Below are positions 45,569 through 54,235 of a DNA stretch of 64,000 nt, one piece after another. The notes under the pieces are model-generated. The model saw only the letters and a list, made by a program, of their open reading frames with translations. It had not been told where the DNA came from and made no database searches. Location of the stretch: positions 3,845,001 through 3,909,000 of the forward strand of contig NC_021237.1 of the NCBI RefSeq assembly GCF_000397205.1. Reading direction: 5' to 3'. The position numbers were made by a program, and so were the translations under genes. Position 1 is the stretch's first letter. The number at the start of each line of letters is the position of its first letter. This DNA comes from Pseudomonas protegens CHA0 (GTDB lineage: Bacteria > Pseudomonadota > Gammaproteobacteria > Pseudomonadales > Pseudomonadaceae).

Positions 45569-45952
45569 TCAACCAAAGATAAAATAAGCCGCCGCCGCGA
45601 TCAGTCCCACACTCAACGAAACAAACGACACAAAAGACACCCATTGAAATGCCTTGGTGGTCTCCACCGTAGTGGAGAACGCCATGGGCACAAACGTTAG
45701 CGGATTGACCACGCCACCAAACATCACCAACGCAACGACCCAGTCGGGAAGCTGAGGATTGGCAAGCGCGGTGACCGCCATCACCGTCCCCATGATGATC
45801 CAGTCCAGATGCGCCTGCCGCACGCGCATCGGGTTGACCACACCTAGGGCACGGAGCTTGGCTGGGTAGTCGACGGAAGCCAGAACGGCAAAGCCGGAGA
45901 GTGCACCCAACATGATGGATAAGAGCGCTGTAGCCAAAAGTACATGAACCAT
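45569..45952 (-). CDS. Four-helix membrane protein (hydroxylaminobenzene mutase/styrene-oxide-isomerase-like?)
   Basis: The product is 127 residues with about four membrane helices. RQAHLDWIIMGTVMAV in the second helix recalls the conserved His region of HAB mutase/SOI-type enzymes. The similarity is weak and the assignment is only a suggestion. It follows the nitrilase gene by 67 bases on the same strand. Confidence 0.5.
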   Translation of the reverse strand: MVHVLLATALLSIMLGALSGFAVLASVDYPAKLRALGVVNPMRVRQAHLDWIIMGTVMAVTALANPQLPDWVVALVMFGGVVNPLTFVPMAFSTTVETTKAFQWVSFVSFVSLSVGLIAAAAYFIFG

Positions 45953-46019
45953 GAGTTAGCCTTAATGATTCCGGGCCGGCCTATGCACGGCCACCCGGAA
46001 TATAGGGTTGAGGAGATAT

Positions 46020-46997
46020 TCAGTCGTCGCGCAGCGTTAAACCGGTACGTACGCGTCGATCAATCAAGAGCTCGAAGACATCCGGGCGCAAGTAATGACC
46101 TGCCACATCGAGGTCATGGTGCTGGGCATCGATCTGCGCAAGGTCGATGGTTGCCAGGACAATTCCAGGTTCCCCAAAGAGCGGTGCCGTCACCCAGGAA
46201 CCATCTGGAGCGATCACACCAGATCCACCATTGAACAGTAAACGCTCCTCCAGTCCGTTGCCGCCAACCCCAAGGCGGTAAGCCGTCAGTAACTCGGCTG
46301 GCACATCAGCAACGTTCAGGTACTGGCCAGCGCAAAGCACAAAACAGCGCCCTTCGAACGCATAGGAACGGGCAGCAACATGGTGCATTTCCGTCATGTC
46401 CGGCCATGCCGCCACATGAATCTGTTCGTCTTGTGCATGCAGGGCCTGGCGCGCCAGCGGGTGCCAGTGCTCCCAGCACACCAGCCCTCCCACGCGACCA
46501 ACCGCGGTATCGACCACCCGTAGACCTGCGGCATCACCGTTGGCCCATACCGTGCGTTCGGTGTGGGTCGGCGTCAGTTTGCGGTGCACATTCAAAATGG
46601 TCCCCTCCGGGCCAATAGTGACTAGAGAGTTGTAGAGCGAGCCGCCGTGGCGCCGAGAGCGCTCGTTCATACCCATCACCACGGTGACTGAGTTAACACG
46701 CGCAGCCTCGCGAAGCACCGCAAGGTCATCGTCCATGTCGTCAGGCTGGCCAATTACCGGGCTGTCCGCCAGTAGCTTGGCGTACCAGAACTTGGCTTGC
46801 GCATCGTCCCAGCCCGCCATTCCAAATATCCATGCGGGGTAACAGCTCAACCACGTTTCCGGGAATACCACGAGTTGCGCCTCCTTGAGCGCAGCACTCT
46901 TGATATGTTCGGCTGCCAGGCGCATCGATTCGGCTCGATCAAGAAGAGCCGCAGGCATTTGCACAATAGCGACTGTTTTTTCGCATTTGCTGATCAT
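46020..46997 (-). CDS. Nitrilase (carbon-nitrogen hydrolase)
   Basis: The product is 325 residues. The Glu-Lys-Cys triad is intact: E47 (FPETW), K140 (HRKLTPTH) and C174 (GLVCWEHW). The length and the RKLTPTHTERTVW segment fit true nitrilases, which convert nitriles to carboxylic acids and ammonia, rather than amidases. The permease gene upstream suggests that a nitrogen-containing substrate is imported. Confidence 0.88.
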   Translation of the reverse strand: MISKCEKTVAIVQMPAALLDRAESMRLAAEHIKSAALKEAQLVVFPETWLSCYPAWIFGMAGWDDAQAKFWYAKLLADSPVIGQPDDMDDDLAVLREAARVNSVTVVMGMNERSRRHGGSLYNSLVTIGPEGTILNVHRKLTPTHTERTVWANGDAAGLRVVDTAVGRVGGLVCWEHWHPLARQALHAQDEQIHVAAWPDMTEMHHVAARSYAFEGRCFVLCAGQYLNVADVPAELLTAYRLGVGGNGLEERLLFNGGSGVIAPDGSWVTAPLFGEPGIVLATIDLAQIDAQHHDLDVAGHYLRPDVFELLIDRRVRTGLTLRDD

Positions 46998-47036
46998 CTA
47001 AAAACCTTTTTCTGATGGTCGTTTATCGGTGAGCGT

Positions 47037-48473
47037 TCAGCTGGCAATACCTTCAAGCACGAGCTGACTTTGGCGTTGCGCTGCGATCTCCGATGAGCGT
47101 TCGAGGTTGCGCGCCAACCCGAGATACAGGCCGCCGGAAATCAACAAGCCGGGGATGAATGCGATATCCGCACCGCCCAGTGCCGCAGCTGCTGGGCCAA
47201 CGAAAAACGGAAGCGAGAAGAACGGCACCATTGCGACAAAACCAACCAGATAGGCCAGTACACCTCGCCAGGCCCAACGGCCATATACGCCGTGCGGATT
47301 GAATATTTCGGCGATGGCGTATTCGCCTTTGCGAATCGCATAAAAGTCGACGAGGTTGACCGCCGTCCATGGGATGAGGAAGTACAGCATAAGCAGTACA
47401 AAGCCATTGAAGCTGGCCATATAGGCATCCGGTAACGCCAAAGCGATCACCAGTGACAGCAGGCCCACTACGCTCAGGCCGATCACTCTCACGCGGACAC
47501 CGGGGCGTACTGGACGGAAGCCGTCCACCGCGCTGATTCCAGTGAGCATGGCGCCATAGCTATTTATGCCGGTGACCGACAACTGCGCGACGGCCCCCAC
47601 TAACGCGACGAATATGCCAAAGCCAGGGAAGAAATAATTACCGGTTTGCACCAGCGAAACGATGCCATCGGCGCCCGGTATATAGCTGGACAACACCGCC
47701 CCCAGCGACATCAGCCATATCGCCGACGCAGTCGCGCCCAAGTACGTCCAGAAGATCAGCCGGGGGCTGGACGAGTCTTGAGGCAGGTAGCGCGAATAAT
47801 CGGAGACATACACCGAATAGCTGATGTTGTACCCAGCAGCAAGTGACAACTGCACGAGAAACGCAGTGGTGTTCCAACCCGAGTTCACCGGTATTGGAGC
47901 TGCCGCGGGCAGTGCAGTAACAGCCATCAACGTCACGATGCCAAACACGGCAATTAGCAGATACGTGAGCCAACGTTGCACAAAGTGCAACAGGTCATAT
48001 CCCACCAGTGCAATCACGATGCTGATCGCAATCAACATGGGGTACCAGAACCACGTCGAGCCCGGCAGAACCAGCTGTATGGCCTGAGTGACCAAAATGA
48101 CGCCGAATACTATAAAACCGATGTAAACAAAGATGGTCGCCGCAAACGGCACAATGGCACCGCGGCTACCGAATTGCGCACGAGACTGAATCATCTGCGG
48201 CAAGCCCATCTTGGGGCCCTGGTTGGCGTGCAAGGCCATGAACACAGTGCCGAAGCCAGCACCTATTGCAATCGCCAGTACACTCCACATTATGCTGAGC
48301 CCCATGCTTGGCCCAACAAAGCCGACCATCATGGTGAGAAACACAAAGTTGCCGGTAAACCAGAACGGGCCTTGGTGCCAGACCTTCCCGTGCCGCTCTG
48401 CACGAGGCACATAATCGATTGAGCGAGCTTCAATGGCGGGCCTGCTCGATCCGCTACTTCGTTGAGTTGCCAT
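47037..48473 (-). CDS. NCS1-family (cytosine/purine/allantoin-type) permease
   Basis: The product is 478 residues from ATG 48473, with about 12 membrane helices. PFWFTGNFVFLTMMVGFVGPSMG is the NCS1 helix I signature. VGYDLLHFVQRWLTYLL and LMLYFLIPWTAVNLVDFYAIRKGEY are conserved later segments. It is first in the leftward unit with the nitrilase, divergent from a LysR gene. Confidence 0.85.
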   Translation of the reverse strand: MATQRSSGSSRPAIEARSIDYVPRAERHGKVWHQGPFWFTGNFVFLTMMVGFVGPSMGLSIMWSVLAIAIGAGFGTVFMALHANQGPKMGLPQMIQSRAQFGSRGAIVPFAATIFVYIGFIVFGVILVTQAIQLVLPGSTWFWYPMLIAISIVIALVGYDLLHFVQRWLTYLLIAVFGIVTLMAVTALPAAAPIPVNSGWNTTAFLVQLSLAAGYNISYSVYVSDYSRYLPQDSSSPRLIFWTYLGATASAIWLMSLGAVLSSYIPGADGIVSLVQTGNYFFPGFGIFVALVGAVAQLSVTGINSYGAMLTGISAVDGFRPVRPGVRVRVIGLSVVGLLSLVIALALPDAYMASFNGFVLLMLYFLIPWTAVNLVDFYAIRKGEYAIAEIFNPHGVYGRWAWRGVLAYLVGFVAMVPFFSLPFFVGPAAAALGGADIAFIPGLLISGGLYLGLARNLERSSEIAAQRQSQLVLEGIAS

Positions 48474-48751
48474 ACCGCACTCCGTAATCGTTATTTTTGT
48501 TCTGGGTGAAGTTTTGCTTGTGTGGGCCGCGGCAGTGGCTCCCCTCCCCGCAACACTGCCGACCAGCAGCACCGCGAGTATCGGAAGAAAAAAATGGCTG
48601 GTAAATCCTGCAGTACGGAACCTGACTTACTCGAAATCGCAACTAAAAAACGGCCTCTTTCGGTGCAGTTCAGTCGCATTGATTCGCAAGGTAAATTTGC
48701 TGGTATAAGGGCTGTCCCTATAGCGTTTGTGTCTCTACATCGGAGGTTTTG

Positions 48752-49681
48752 ATGCTCACTAATCTCTCAGACGTGGATCTGCGCAAACTGCGCATCTTTT
48801 GCACCATCGTCGAGGCTGGAGGCTTCACTGCCGCGCAGGTACGCTTAAATACCAGCCTGCCTCGCTTGAGCACATTGGTGCGAGATCTGGAAATCCGCCT
48901 CGGCTACTCCCTCTGCCGTCGTGGCAAGAGCGGCTTTCAACTTTCCGAACAAGGCGCCCAAACTTATGCGGCGGCGCAGGAACTGTATGCTGATATCGAC
49001 CGCTTTCATCGGCGGGTAGTCATGCTTAACGAAAAGTATCCAGAGTTCTTGCAGATTGGCAGCGTCGATAACCTGCTTTCGCTAGACCAGGCACCGCTGC
49101 CGCAGGCCCTCGCTTCCTTTCGCCTGGTTTCGCCCAGTACCCGCATCGACCTGCAGGTAATGCGTGCCGACGAGCTTGAGCAAGCCGTGCTCGAAGGGCG
49201 TCTGCACCTCGCCATCGGTTGTTTTAACCACCAGCTTTCAGGCCTGCATTACCAAGCGCTGTTCGAGGAAGAACAAAACCTGTATTGCGGGCGTGGTCAT
49301 CCTTTCTTTGCACGTCCCGACGAGCATTTTACGGACGAGGAGATCGGTGCCGCAGATTACGTAGACCGTGGCTACATGCTCGAAAGCCGCCGGCCGCACA
49401 AATTGCGCTTCGGCAACTCGGTAAGCGCTTTCTCCATGGAAGCCATTGCCACACTGATTGCTTCCGGCACCTGCATCGGCTACCTACCGACCCACTACGC
49501 CGATATCTGGGTAGCACGTGGCATGTTGCGTGTAATTGCACCGCAGCGGCTGAGGTATAACGCAGCATTTCATAGCATCACCCGACAAGGGCAAGTCCCG
49601 ACAGAGTCACTGGCCAAGCTGATGCAAGCATTGCAGGCCGCAAAGCACTCGGTGACATTGAAGTCGAGCACGCAAGTTTGA
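48752..49681 (+). CDS. LysR family transcriptional regulator
   Basis: The product is 309 residues from ATG 48752 behind GGAGG. The N-terminal HTH is LRKLRIFCTIVEAGGFTAAQVRLNTSLPRLSTLVRDLE. The ligand domain has the usual YCGRGHPFF segment. It is divergent from the permease/nitrilase unit and probably activates it in response to the nitrile or a product. Confidence 0.9.
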   Translation: MLTNLSDVDLRKLRIFCTIVEAGGFTAAQVRLNTSLPRLSTLVRDLEIRLGYSLCRRGKSGFQLSEQGAQTYAAAQELYADIDRFHRRVVMLNEKYPEFLQIGSVDNLLSLDQAPLPQALASFRLVSPSTRIDLQVMRADELEQAVLEGRLHLAIGCFNHQLSGLHYQALFEEEQNLYCGRGHPFFARPDEHFTDEEIGAADYVDRGYMLESRRPHKLRFGNSVSAFSMEAIATLIASGTCIGYLPTHYADIWVARGMLRVIAPQRLRYNAAFHSITRQGQVPTESLAKLMQALQAAKHSVTLKSSTQV

Positions 49682-50042
49682 AAAATGACAAACAAACCCG
49701 TCCGTCGAAAGCACTTTTCCATACCCTAGGCAAATGGCTGTCGAATACAGCGCCCTTCATCCGCTCATGATTATTTCCTCCACTTAAGTGGAGGACTACA
49801 GAACAGTAAAAAGTCCCCGCAAAGCGGTACGTTGTGATCGGCTGCTTTTAACCGAAAGCGGTCGTTCCTAAGAACCTAGCTTGAATTCCGCTTTGACTAG
49901 GGCTCAAAGCAGCTCATCGCAAAACGGCAAGTGTATTAGCCAATCTCCACCATCAACTCGTACCCAATGGAGCGAAAGGACTTTGTCAGTTCGATGCTAA
50001 AAACAAACGAATTGCGGAAGCGATCGCCCAAATCCCAGGCAA
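49682..50042. other. Gene-free stretch with 18-bp palindrome
   Basis: No gene is supported. A perfect palindrome CCTCCACTTAAGTGGAGG lies at 49777-49794, 96 bases past the LysR gene. It could be a protein-binding site. The stretch ends at the left direct repeat of the prophage remnant. Confidence 0.45.
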
Positions 50043-50122
50043 TAAAAAACCCCGTAGACGTTAATCTACGGGGTTTTCAAGGGTGGAGGCCGAGGTCGGA
50101 ATCGAACCGGCGTAGGCGGATT
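50043..50122. repeat. 80-bp direct repeat, left att site
   Basis: Identical over 80 bases to 52559-52638. It contains a copy of the tRNA-Cys terminator hairpin (CCCCGTAGA/TCTACGGGG) and the 3' 39 bases of tRNA-Cys. It marks one end of the integrated element. Confidence 0.92.
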
Positions 50123-50631
50123 CCGTCCGGTACCAGTTGGTCGCAATACTGGGAGATCCGGTAGAGCTCCCACTTGTCCACCATCCACGGCTTGATGCGG
50201 CGGCCTAGACCGAAGCGGTCACTGACAGTGATGTCGTAGGTCATCCAGGTTGGGTTGTCAGTCCAGGCCAACTTGAAGCTACCGTCCCAGATACCGGAGT
50301 AGGTCCTAGCCACAGGGTTGTAGTTGGCCGGCACAAGGACCCTCTTCAGCTTGGTCTCCACTGTGACGGCTGGGATGCTACGGAACTGCTCGGCCGAGAA
50401 CTCGATGTAGAGCAGCGCGGTGTTCGGGTAGCGCAGCTTTGCATCGATGACCTCGGTGAAACCCGCGATCTGCATGATGTCGGCAATTTTGTTGTTGTTC
50501 TGGTTCGGGGTGATGCGGGTCACCCTGAGCAGCCAGCCGCTGGTAGCTGCCGGCAGATTGATGCGTAGGGTACCGAAGTCGGACAAATCGGTTAGCTCAA
50601 GCAGTGAGAGGGGAGGCACAGGCCTGTTCAT
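50077..50631 (-). pseudogene. Central fragment of phage tail-tip (host specificity J) protein
   Basis: About 184 codons from an internal ATG at 50631. PPLSLLELTDLSDFGTLRIN, NNNKIADIMQIAGFTEVID, NTALLYIEFSAEQF, NPVARTYSGIWDGSFK and MVDKWELYRISQYCDQLVPDG are hallmark segments of lambda gpJ-like proteins, which exceed 1000 residues. After LVPDG the frame enters the 80-bp repeat and reads tRNA-derived sequence to a stop, so both ends are lost. Confidence 0.85.
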
Positions 50632-50650
50632 TCGCTCACCTTCGCGATTC

Positions 50651-51178
50651 CTACATGACCTCAATGTGGCTCTTGAATGCAACCAATGCCGAGACGATCT
50701 GCTTACTGATCTCTGGGCTCCCTGCGATGTCCGCCTCATTCATTCCCTTTGCGAGCAGATTCACAGTTATCGACGCAGGCTCGACAACTATTGCGGACAT
50801 GGTGTTCAGCACCAAACGAAGCGCCGCTTGGGCATGACTCGCACGAGGTGAAGCGTTAAACAGTGCAACCGGCTTACCAGGAAATTCATGGCTGGCCACA
50901 AGCCAATCTAAGGCATTCTTGAAAGAACCAGGTATTCCACGAGCATACTCAGGGCACGAAATAAGGATGCCATCTACCTTACCCACCAAAGCCCGTAACT
51001 CTCTGACGCTCTGCGGCGGATCATCAGCCAGGTCCGGATCGAAGTGCGGCAATTGACCAACCGCCAGATAGTGCTTGATCGACACCCCCTCAGGGCTCAA
51101 CACCTCAGCCGCACGTAGCAGTGCAGAGTTAGAAGATGCTGCGCGAATGCTTCCGGACACCGCTAACAATTGGACCAT
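50651..51178 (-). CDS. NADPH-dependent FMN reductase
   Basis: The product is 175 residues from ATG 51178. QLLAVSGSIRAASSNSALL binds the flavin phosphate and GILISCPEYARGIPGSFKNALDWL is the second family motif. It looks intact. It lies inside the decayed prophage and is either cargo or host DNA trapped by rearrangement. Confidence 0.8.
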   Translation of the reverse strand: MVQLLAVSGSIRAASSNSALLRAAEVLSPEGVSIKHYLAVGQLPHFDPDLADDPPQSVRELRALVGKVDGILISCPEYARGIPGSFKNALDWLVASHEFPGKPVALFNASPRASHAQAALRLVLNTMSAIVVEPASITVNLLAKGMNEADIAGSPEISKQIVSALVAFKSHIEVM

Positions 51179-51223
51179 TTGTAAACATTCCATTCCCTAG
51201 TGAGATAGCACAGTGTCGCATAC

Positions 51224-51547
51224 GTGAATCAGGACGTTCACAGACATGACTGGAGCCCTCTCCGATACCAGGCCCTGGGCGGTGCGAATACTCATACCCT
51301 ACAAGCAGGCGATCACGCACCAGACCCAGGCGGCACACCACATATCCTCGCGAATTCCAGTATTCGGCGCTCCACCCCACGCGAGTGCGAACGCCTCCAA
51401 GGCATGCCCGAGGACTACACCCTAATCCCCTGGCGCGGCAAGCCTGCCAGCGAATGCCCAGACGGCCCACGCTACAAGGCGATCGGTAACAGCAAGGCAG
51501 TCACCGTCGTCCGCTGGATCGGCCAGCGAATCCTGCAACAACTCTAA
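51224..51547 (+). pseudogene. C-terminal remnant of phage DNA cytosine methyltransferase
   Basis: Only the target-recognition end remains. RRSTPRECERLQGMPEDYTLIPW and GPRYKAIGNSKAVTVVRWIGQRI match motifs IX-X of C5 cytosine methylases. The catalytic PC motif and SAM-binding motifs are absent. Confidence 0.78.
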
Positions 51548-51650
51548 ACACCCCACTCAACAATCGGAAAGCCTGCCGGCGATGGCGGGCAAAGCAACCC
51601 GCCCGCTGAAGTCCCCACCTGGAACTTTGATTTGTCGCGAGTGAGATGAA

Positions 51651-52500
51651 ATGCGCCCAAGGAAGACCCATAGGTACATGCGCGACATCATCCCGAAAAA
51701 GTCGGAGCGCACTCAGAAGGACAACAAGGCCGAATTGAGGCAGCTAAGGCCAGTTTTTGACGAGATACCGGTGGATGCGATTACGCCATCGATGATTGCT
51801 GCCTATCGCGATAAGCGATCCGCGAAAACCAGAGCCAACAGAGAAATCGCCTTACTGTCTCACGTCTTCAATATTGCGCGCGAATGGGGTTTGACCAACA
51901 GAGAGACCCCCTGCCAGGGCGTTCGTAAGAACAAGGAAACGCCGCGCGACTATTACGCAAACGACGCGGTATGGAAGGCGGTCTACCAGAAAGGCGAAAT
52001 TGAACTGCAGGAGGCAATGGATCTGGCCTACCTGACCGGCCAGCGCCCAGCCGATGTCCGACTAATGCGTGTCGATGATGTGGAGGGAGTGTATCTGCGC
52101 GTTGGCCAAGGCAAGACTTCCAAGAAGATCCGAATCCTCATGGAGGTCGATGGCCAGAAAAATAGCTTGGGCCTGCTCATCGAGAGAATTATTGCCAGAC
52201 CGAAAAAAATAAACTCTGGCTATTTGATCGTGAGCAAGTCGGGGAAGAAGGTCTCCGAGCGCATGCTATGCCAGAGATGGGACGACGCCCAGGTCAAAAG
52301 CCGTGGCTGAGGCTATCGAACAAGGCGACCAGGGCCTGGCTAAGAAAATCGCAGGGTTTCAGTTCCGTGATATCCGACCGAAGGCGGCATCTGAAATTCT
52401 CGACCTGGACGACGCGAGCCGGCTTCTCGGACACTCAAAACAGGAGACCACAAAGAAGATTTACGTTCGAGTTGGCGCCATCGCAAACCCGACGAAATAG
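51651..52500 (+). pseudogene. Tyrosine integrase, frameshifted
   Basis: Two frames join near 52297. The first (51651-52310) has AITPSMIAAYRDKR and the catalytic Arg in LTGQRPADVRLM. The second (from about 52297 to 52500) has FQFRDIRPKAASEI, LLGHSKQETTKKIYVR with the nucleophile Tyr. Removing one A from the AAAA run in GTCAAAAGCC restores one frame. The N-terminus (MRPRKTHRYM straight to RDIIPKKSER) appears to lack the arm-binding domain. The integrase is probably inactive. Confidence 0.85.
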
Positions 52501-52501
52501 G

Positions 52502-52542
52502 AAAGTTTTGGTACGCCAGCCTTAAAGTTTTGGTACGCCAGC
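52502..52542. repeat. Tandem 19-bp repeats beside the integrase
   Basis: AAAGTTTTGGTACGCCAGC occurs twice with a 22-base period, between the integrase stop and the right direct repeat. The position suits integrase arm-type or accessory binding sites. Confidence 0.6.
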
Positions 52543-52558
52543 ACTTTCATACAGGCAG

Positions 52559-52638
52559 TAAAAAACCCCGTAGACGTTAATCTACGGGGTTTTCAAGGGT
52601 GGAGGCCGAGGTCGGAATCGAACCGGCGTAGGCGGATT
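52559..52638. repeat. 80-bp direct repeat, right att site
   Basis: Perfect copy of 50043-50122. Its right 39 bases are the 3' end of the functional tRNA-Cys, and its left part carries the tRNA terminator hairpin. Confidence 0.92.
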
Positions 52639-52673
52639 TGCAATCCGCTGCATAACCATTTTGCTACTCGGCC
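52600..52673 (-). tRNA. tRNA-Cys (GCA anticodon)
   Basis: The 74-base minus-strand sequence starts GGCCGAGTAGCAAAATGG and ends TCGGCCTCCA. The anticodon loop GGATTTGCAATCC gives GCA. It is intact and serves as the phage integration target; the terminator CCCCGTAGA/TCTACGGGG follows. Confidence 0.96.
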
Positions 52674-53078
52674 CCAAATGCCCAATGCCTGAAACACAAC
52701 ACTGGACACGTACAAACTGGAACGGCTAACGAGATCAACTTCATCTCGTAACTCTTTGATTTCTAAAGAGTTTTTCCGTTTCCTCGCTGAGGAATGGTCG
52801 CAATTATGGACGTGTTTTCCATTCCTGGCAACTCCTATTCGAGATTTTTTCTGCCGGGCTGTTTCTACAGGTTTCCGGGCTGAGCCAATCCGTCGGGTGA
52901 ACAGCCTGGTGTTCGCCAACGAGGCGGGATGATTGCACAAACCCATCCAGATAGCTGCCCCCTTCTGTGTTTGCCCACCTACCCGATCGGGTTATGGCGT
53001 GGGCCGGGGCGCTCGCGGACAGTTACGCCAACGGCTCGACCCGGGCTCCTTCCATCACGTTCAAGGCGGAATTGAAGT
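52674..53078. other. Gene-free stretch between tRNA-Cys and binding-protein gene
   Basis: No gene is supported. The left part should hold the tRNA promoter (reading left) and the right part the promoter of the rightward binding-protein gene. Confidence 0.45.
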
Positions 53079-54179
53079 ATGCGTACAGCTTTCCCTGCGA
53101 TGTTTGGCGTGGTTCTGGCACTGACGGCGGCTTGGGCCCAGGCCGGGGAGCCCGCAGACAAGACCCTGCGCCTGTACAACTGGTCGGACTATATCGGCGA
53201 GAACACCCTCGCCGGGTTCGAGAAGGCCACCGGGATCAAGGTGATCTACGACACCTTCGATTCCTATGAAACCGTCCAGGGCAAGCTGCTGCCGGGGCGC
53301 TCCGGCTACGACCTGGTGGTGCTCAACGCGGCCCTGGTACCGCCCTTGATCAAGGCGCGGGTGTTCCAGCCGCTGAACAAGGCCTTGCTGCCCAGTTGGC
53401 AGAATCTCGACCCGCAGGTGCTCAAGAGCCTGGAAAGCTACGACCCGGGTGTGCAGTACTCGGCGCCCTATACCTGGGGCAGCAATGGCGTGACCTATAA
53501 CGTCGACAAGGTCCGCGAGCGCATGCCGGACGCGCCCATCGGTTCTCTGGCCATGCTCTTCGATCCCAAGGTGGTGTCGCGCTTCGCCGATTGCGGGGTG
53601 ACGCTGCAGGATTCGCCCACCGACATTCTGCCGCTGGTGCTGGCTTACCTGGGGCGCAATCCCAACAGCGCCGCCCCCGAGGATTTGAAAGCGGCGCAGG
53701 ATGCCTTGATGGCGGTGCGCCCCTATATCCGCAAGTTCGACTCCACCAGCTACCTCAATGGCCTGGCCAATGGCGACCTGTGCGTCAGCGCCACCTGGTC
53801 CGGCGACTACGCCACGGCCCAGGCCAGGGCCAACGAGGCCGGGGCACCGGTCAAGCTCGACTATTTCATTCCCAGGGAAGGCTCGCTGATCTGGTTCGAC
53901 GATTTCTACATCCCCGCCGACGCGCCGAACGTGGCCAGCGCCCATGCCTTTATCCAGTACCTGCTGCAACCTAAGGTAATGGCCGAGGTCAGCGACTACA
54001 TCCGCTACGCCAACGCCAACCTCAAGTCCACGCCACTGTTGAGTGCCGAGGTGCGGGACAACCCGGCGATCTACCCCGATGCCCAGACCCGCGAGCGGCT
54101 GTTCACCCAGAAGATCCAGACGCCCGCCAGCACCCGGCTGATCACCCGTACCTGGAACATGGTGAAGATCGGCAAGTGA
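53079..54179 (+). CDS. Polyamine-type ABC substrate-binding protein (PotF-like)
   Basis: The product is 366 residues with a signal peptide ending AWAQAGE. TLRLYNWSDYIGENTLAGFEKATGIKVIYDTFDS is the PotD/PotF/SpuD signature. SAPYTWGSNGVTYNVDKV and LIWFDDFYIPADAPN are conserved. It binds putrescine or spermidine-like compounds. No permease or ATPase genes are adjacent, so it must share a transporter. An aminotransferase gene follows. Confidence 0.87.
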   Translation: MRTAFPAMFGVVLALTAAWAQAGEPADKTLRLYNWSDYIGENTLAGFEKATGIKVIYDTFDSYETVQGKLLPGRSGYDLVVLNAALVPPLIKARVFQPLNKALLPSWQNLDPQVLKSLESYDPGVQYSAPYTWGSNGVTYNVDKVRERMPDAPIGSLAMLFDPKVVSRFADCGVTLQDSPTDILPLVLAYLGRNPNSAAPEDLKAAQDALMAVRPYIRKFDSTSYLNGLANGDLCVSATWSGDYATAQARANEAGAPVKLDYFIPREGSLIWFDDFYIPADAPNVASAHAFIQYLLQPKVMAEVSDYIRYANANLKSTPLLSAEVRDNPAIYPDAQTRERLFTQKIQTPASTRLITRTWNMVKIGK

Positions 54180-54235
54180 GCCCCCCCCCGAACCCACAGA
54201 CTTTCCACCCCATATTGCTACCCGAGGTGAAGCCC

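Larger units (their letters stand above)
50043..52638. mobile_element. Decayed prophage in tRNA-Cys
   Basis: A 2.6-kb element between 80-bp direct repeats, with the intact tRNA-Cys at the right end and an integrase pseudogene beside it. Contents: a lambda J-type tail-tip fragment, an FMN reductase gene, a DNA-methylase tail and the broken integrase. Almost all of the phage genome has been deleted. Confidence 0.85.
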
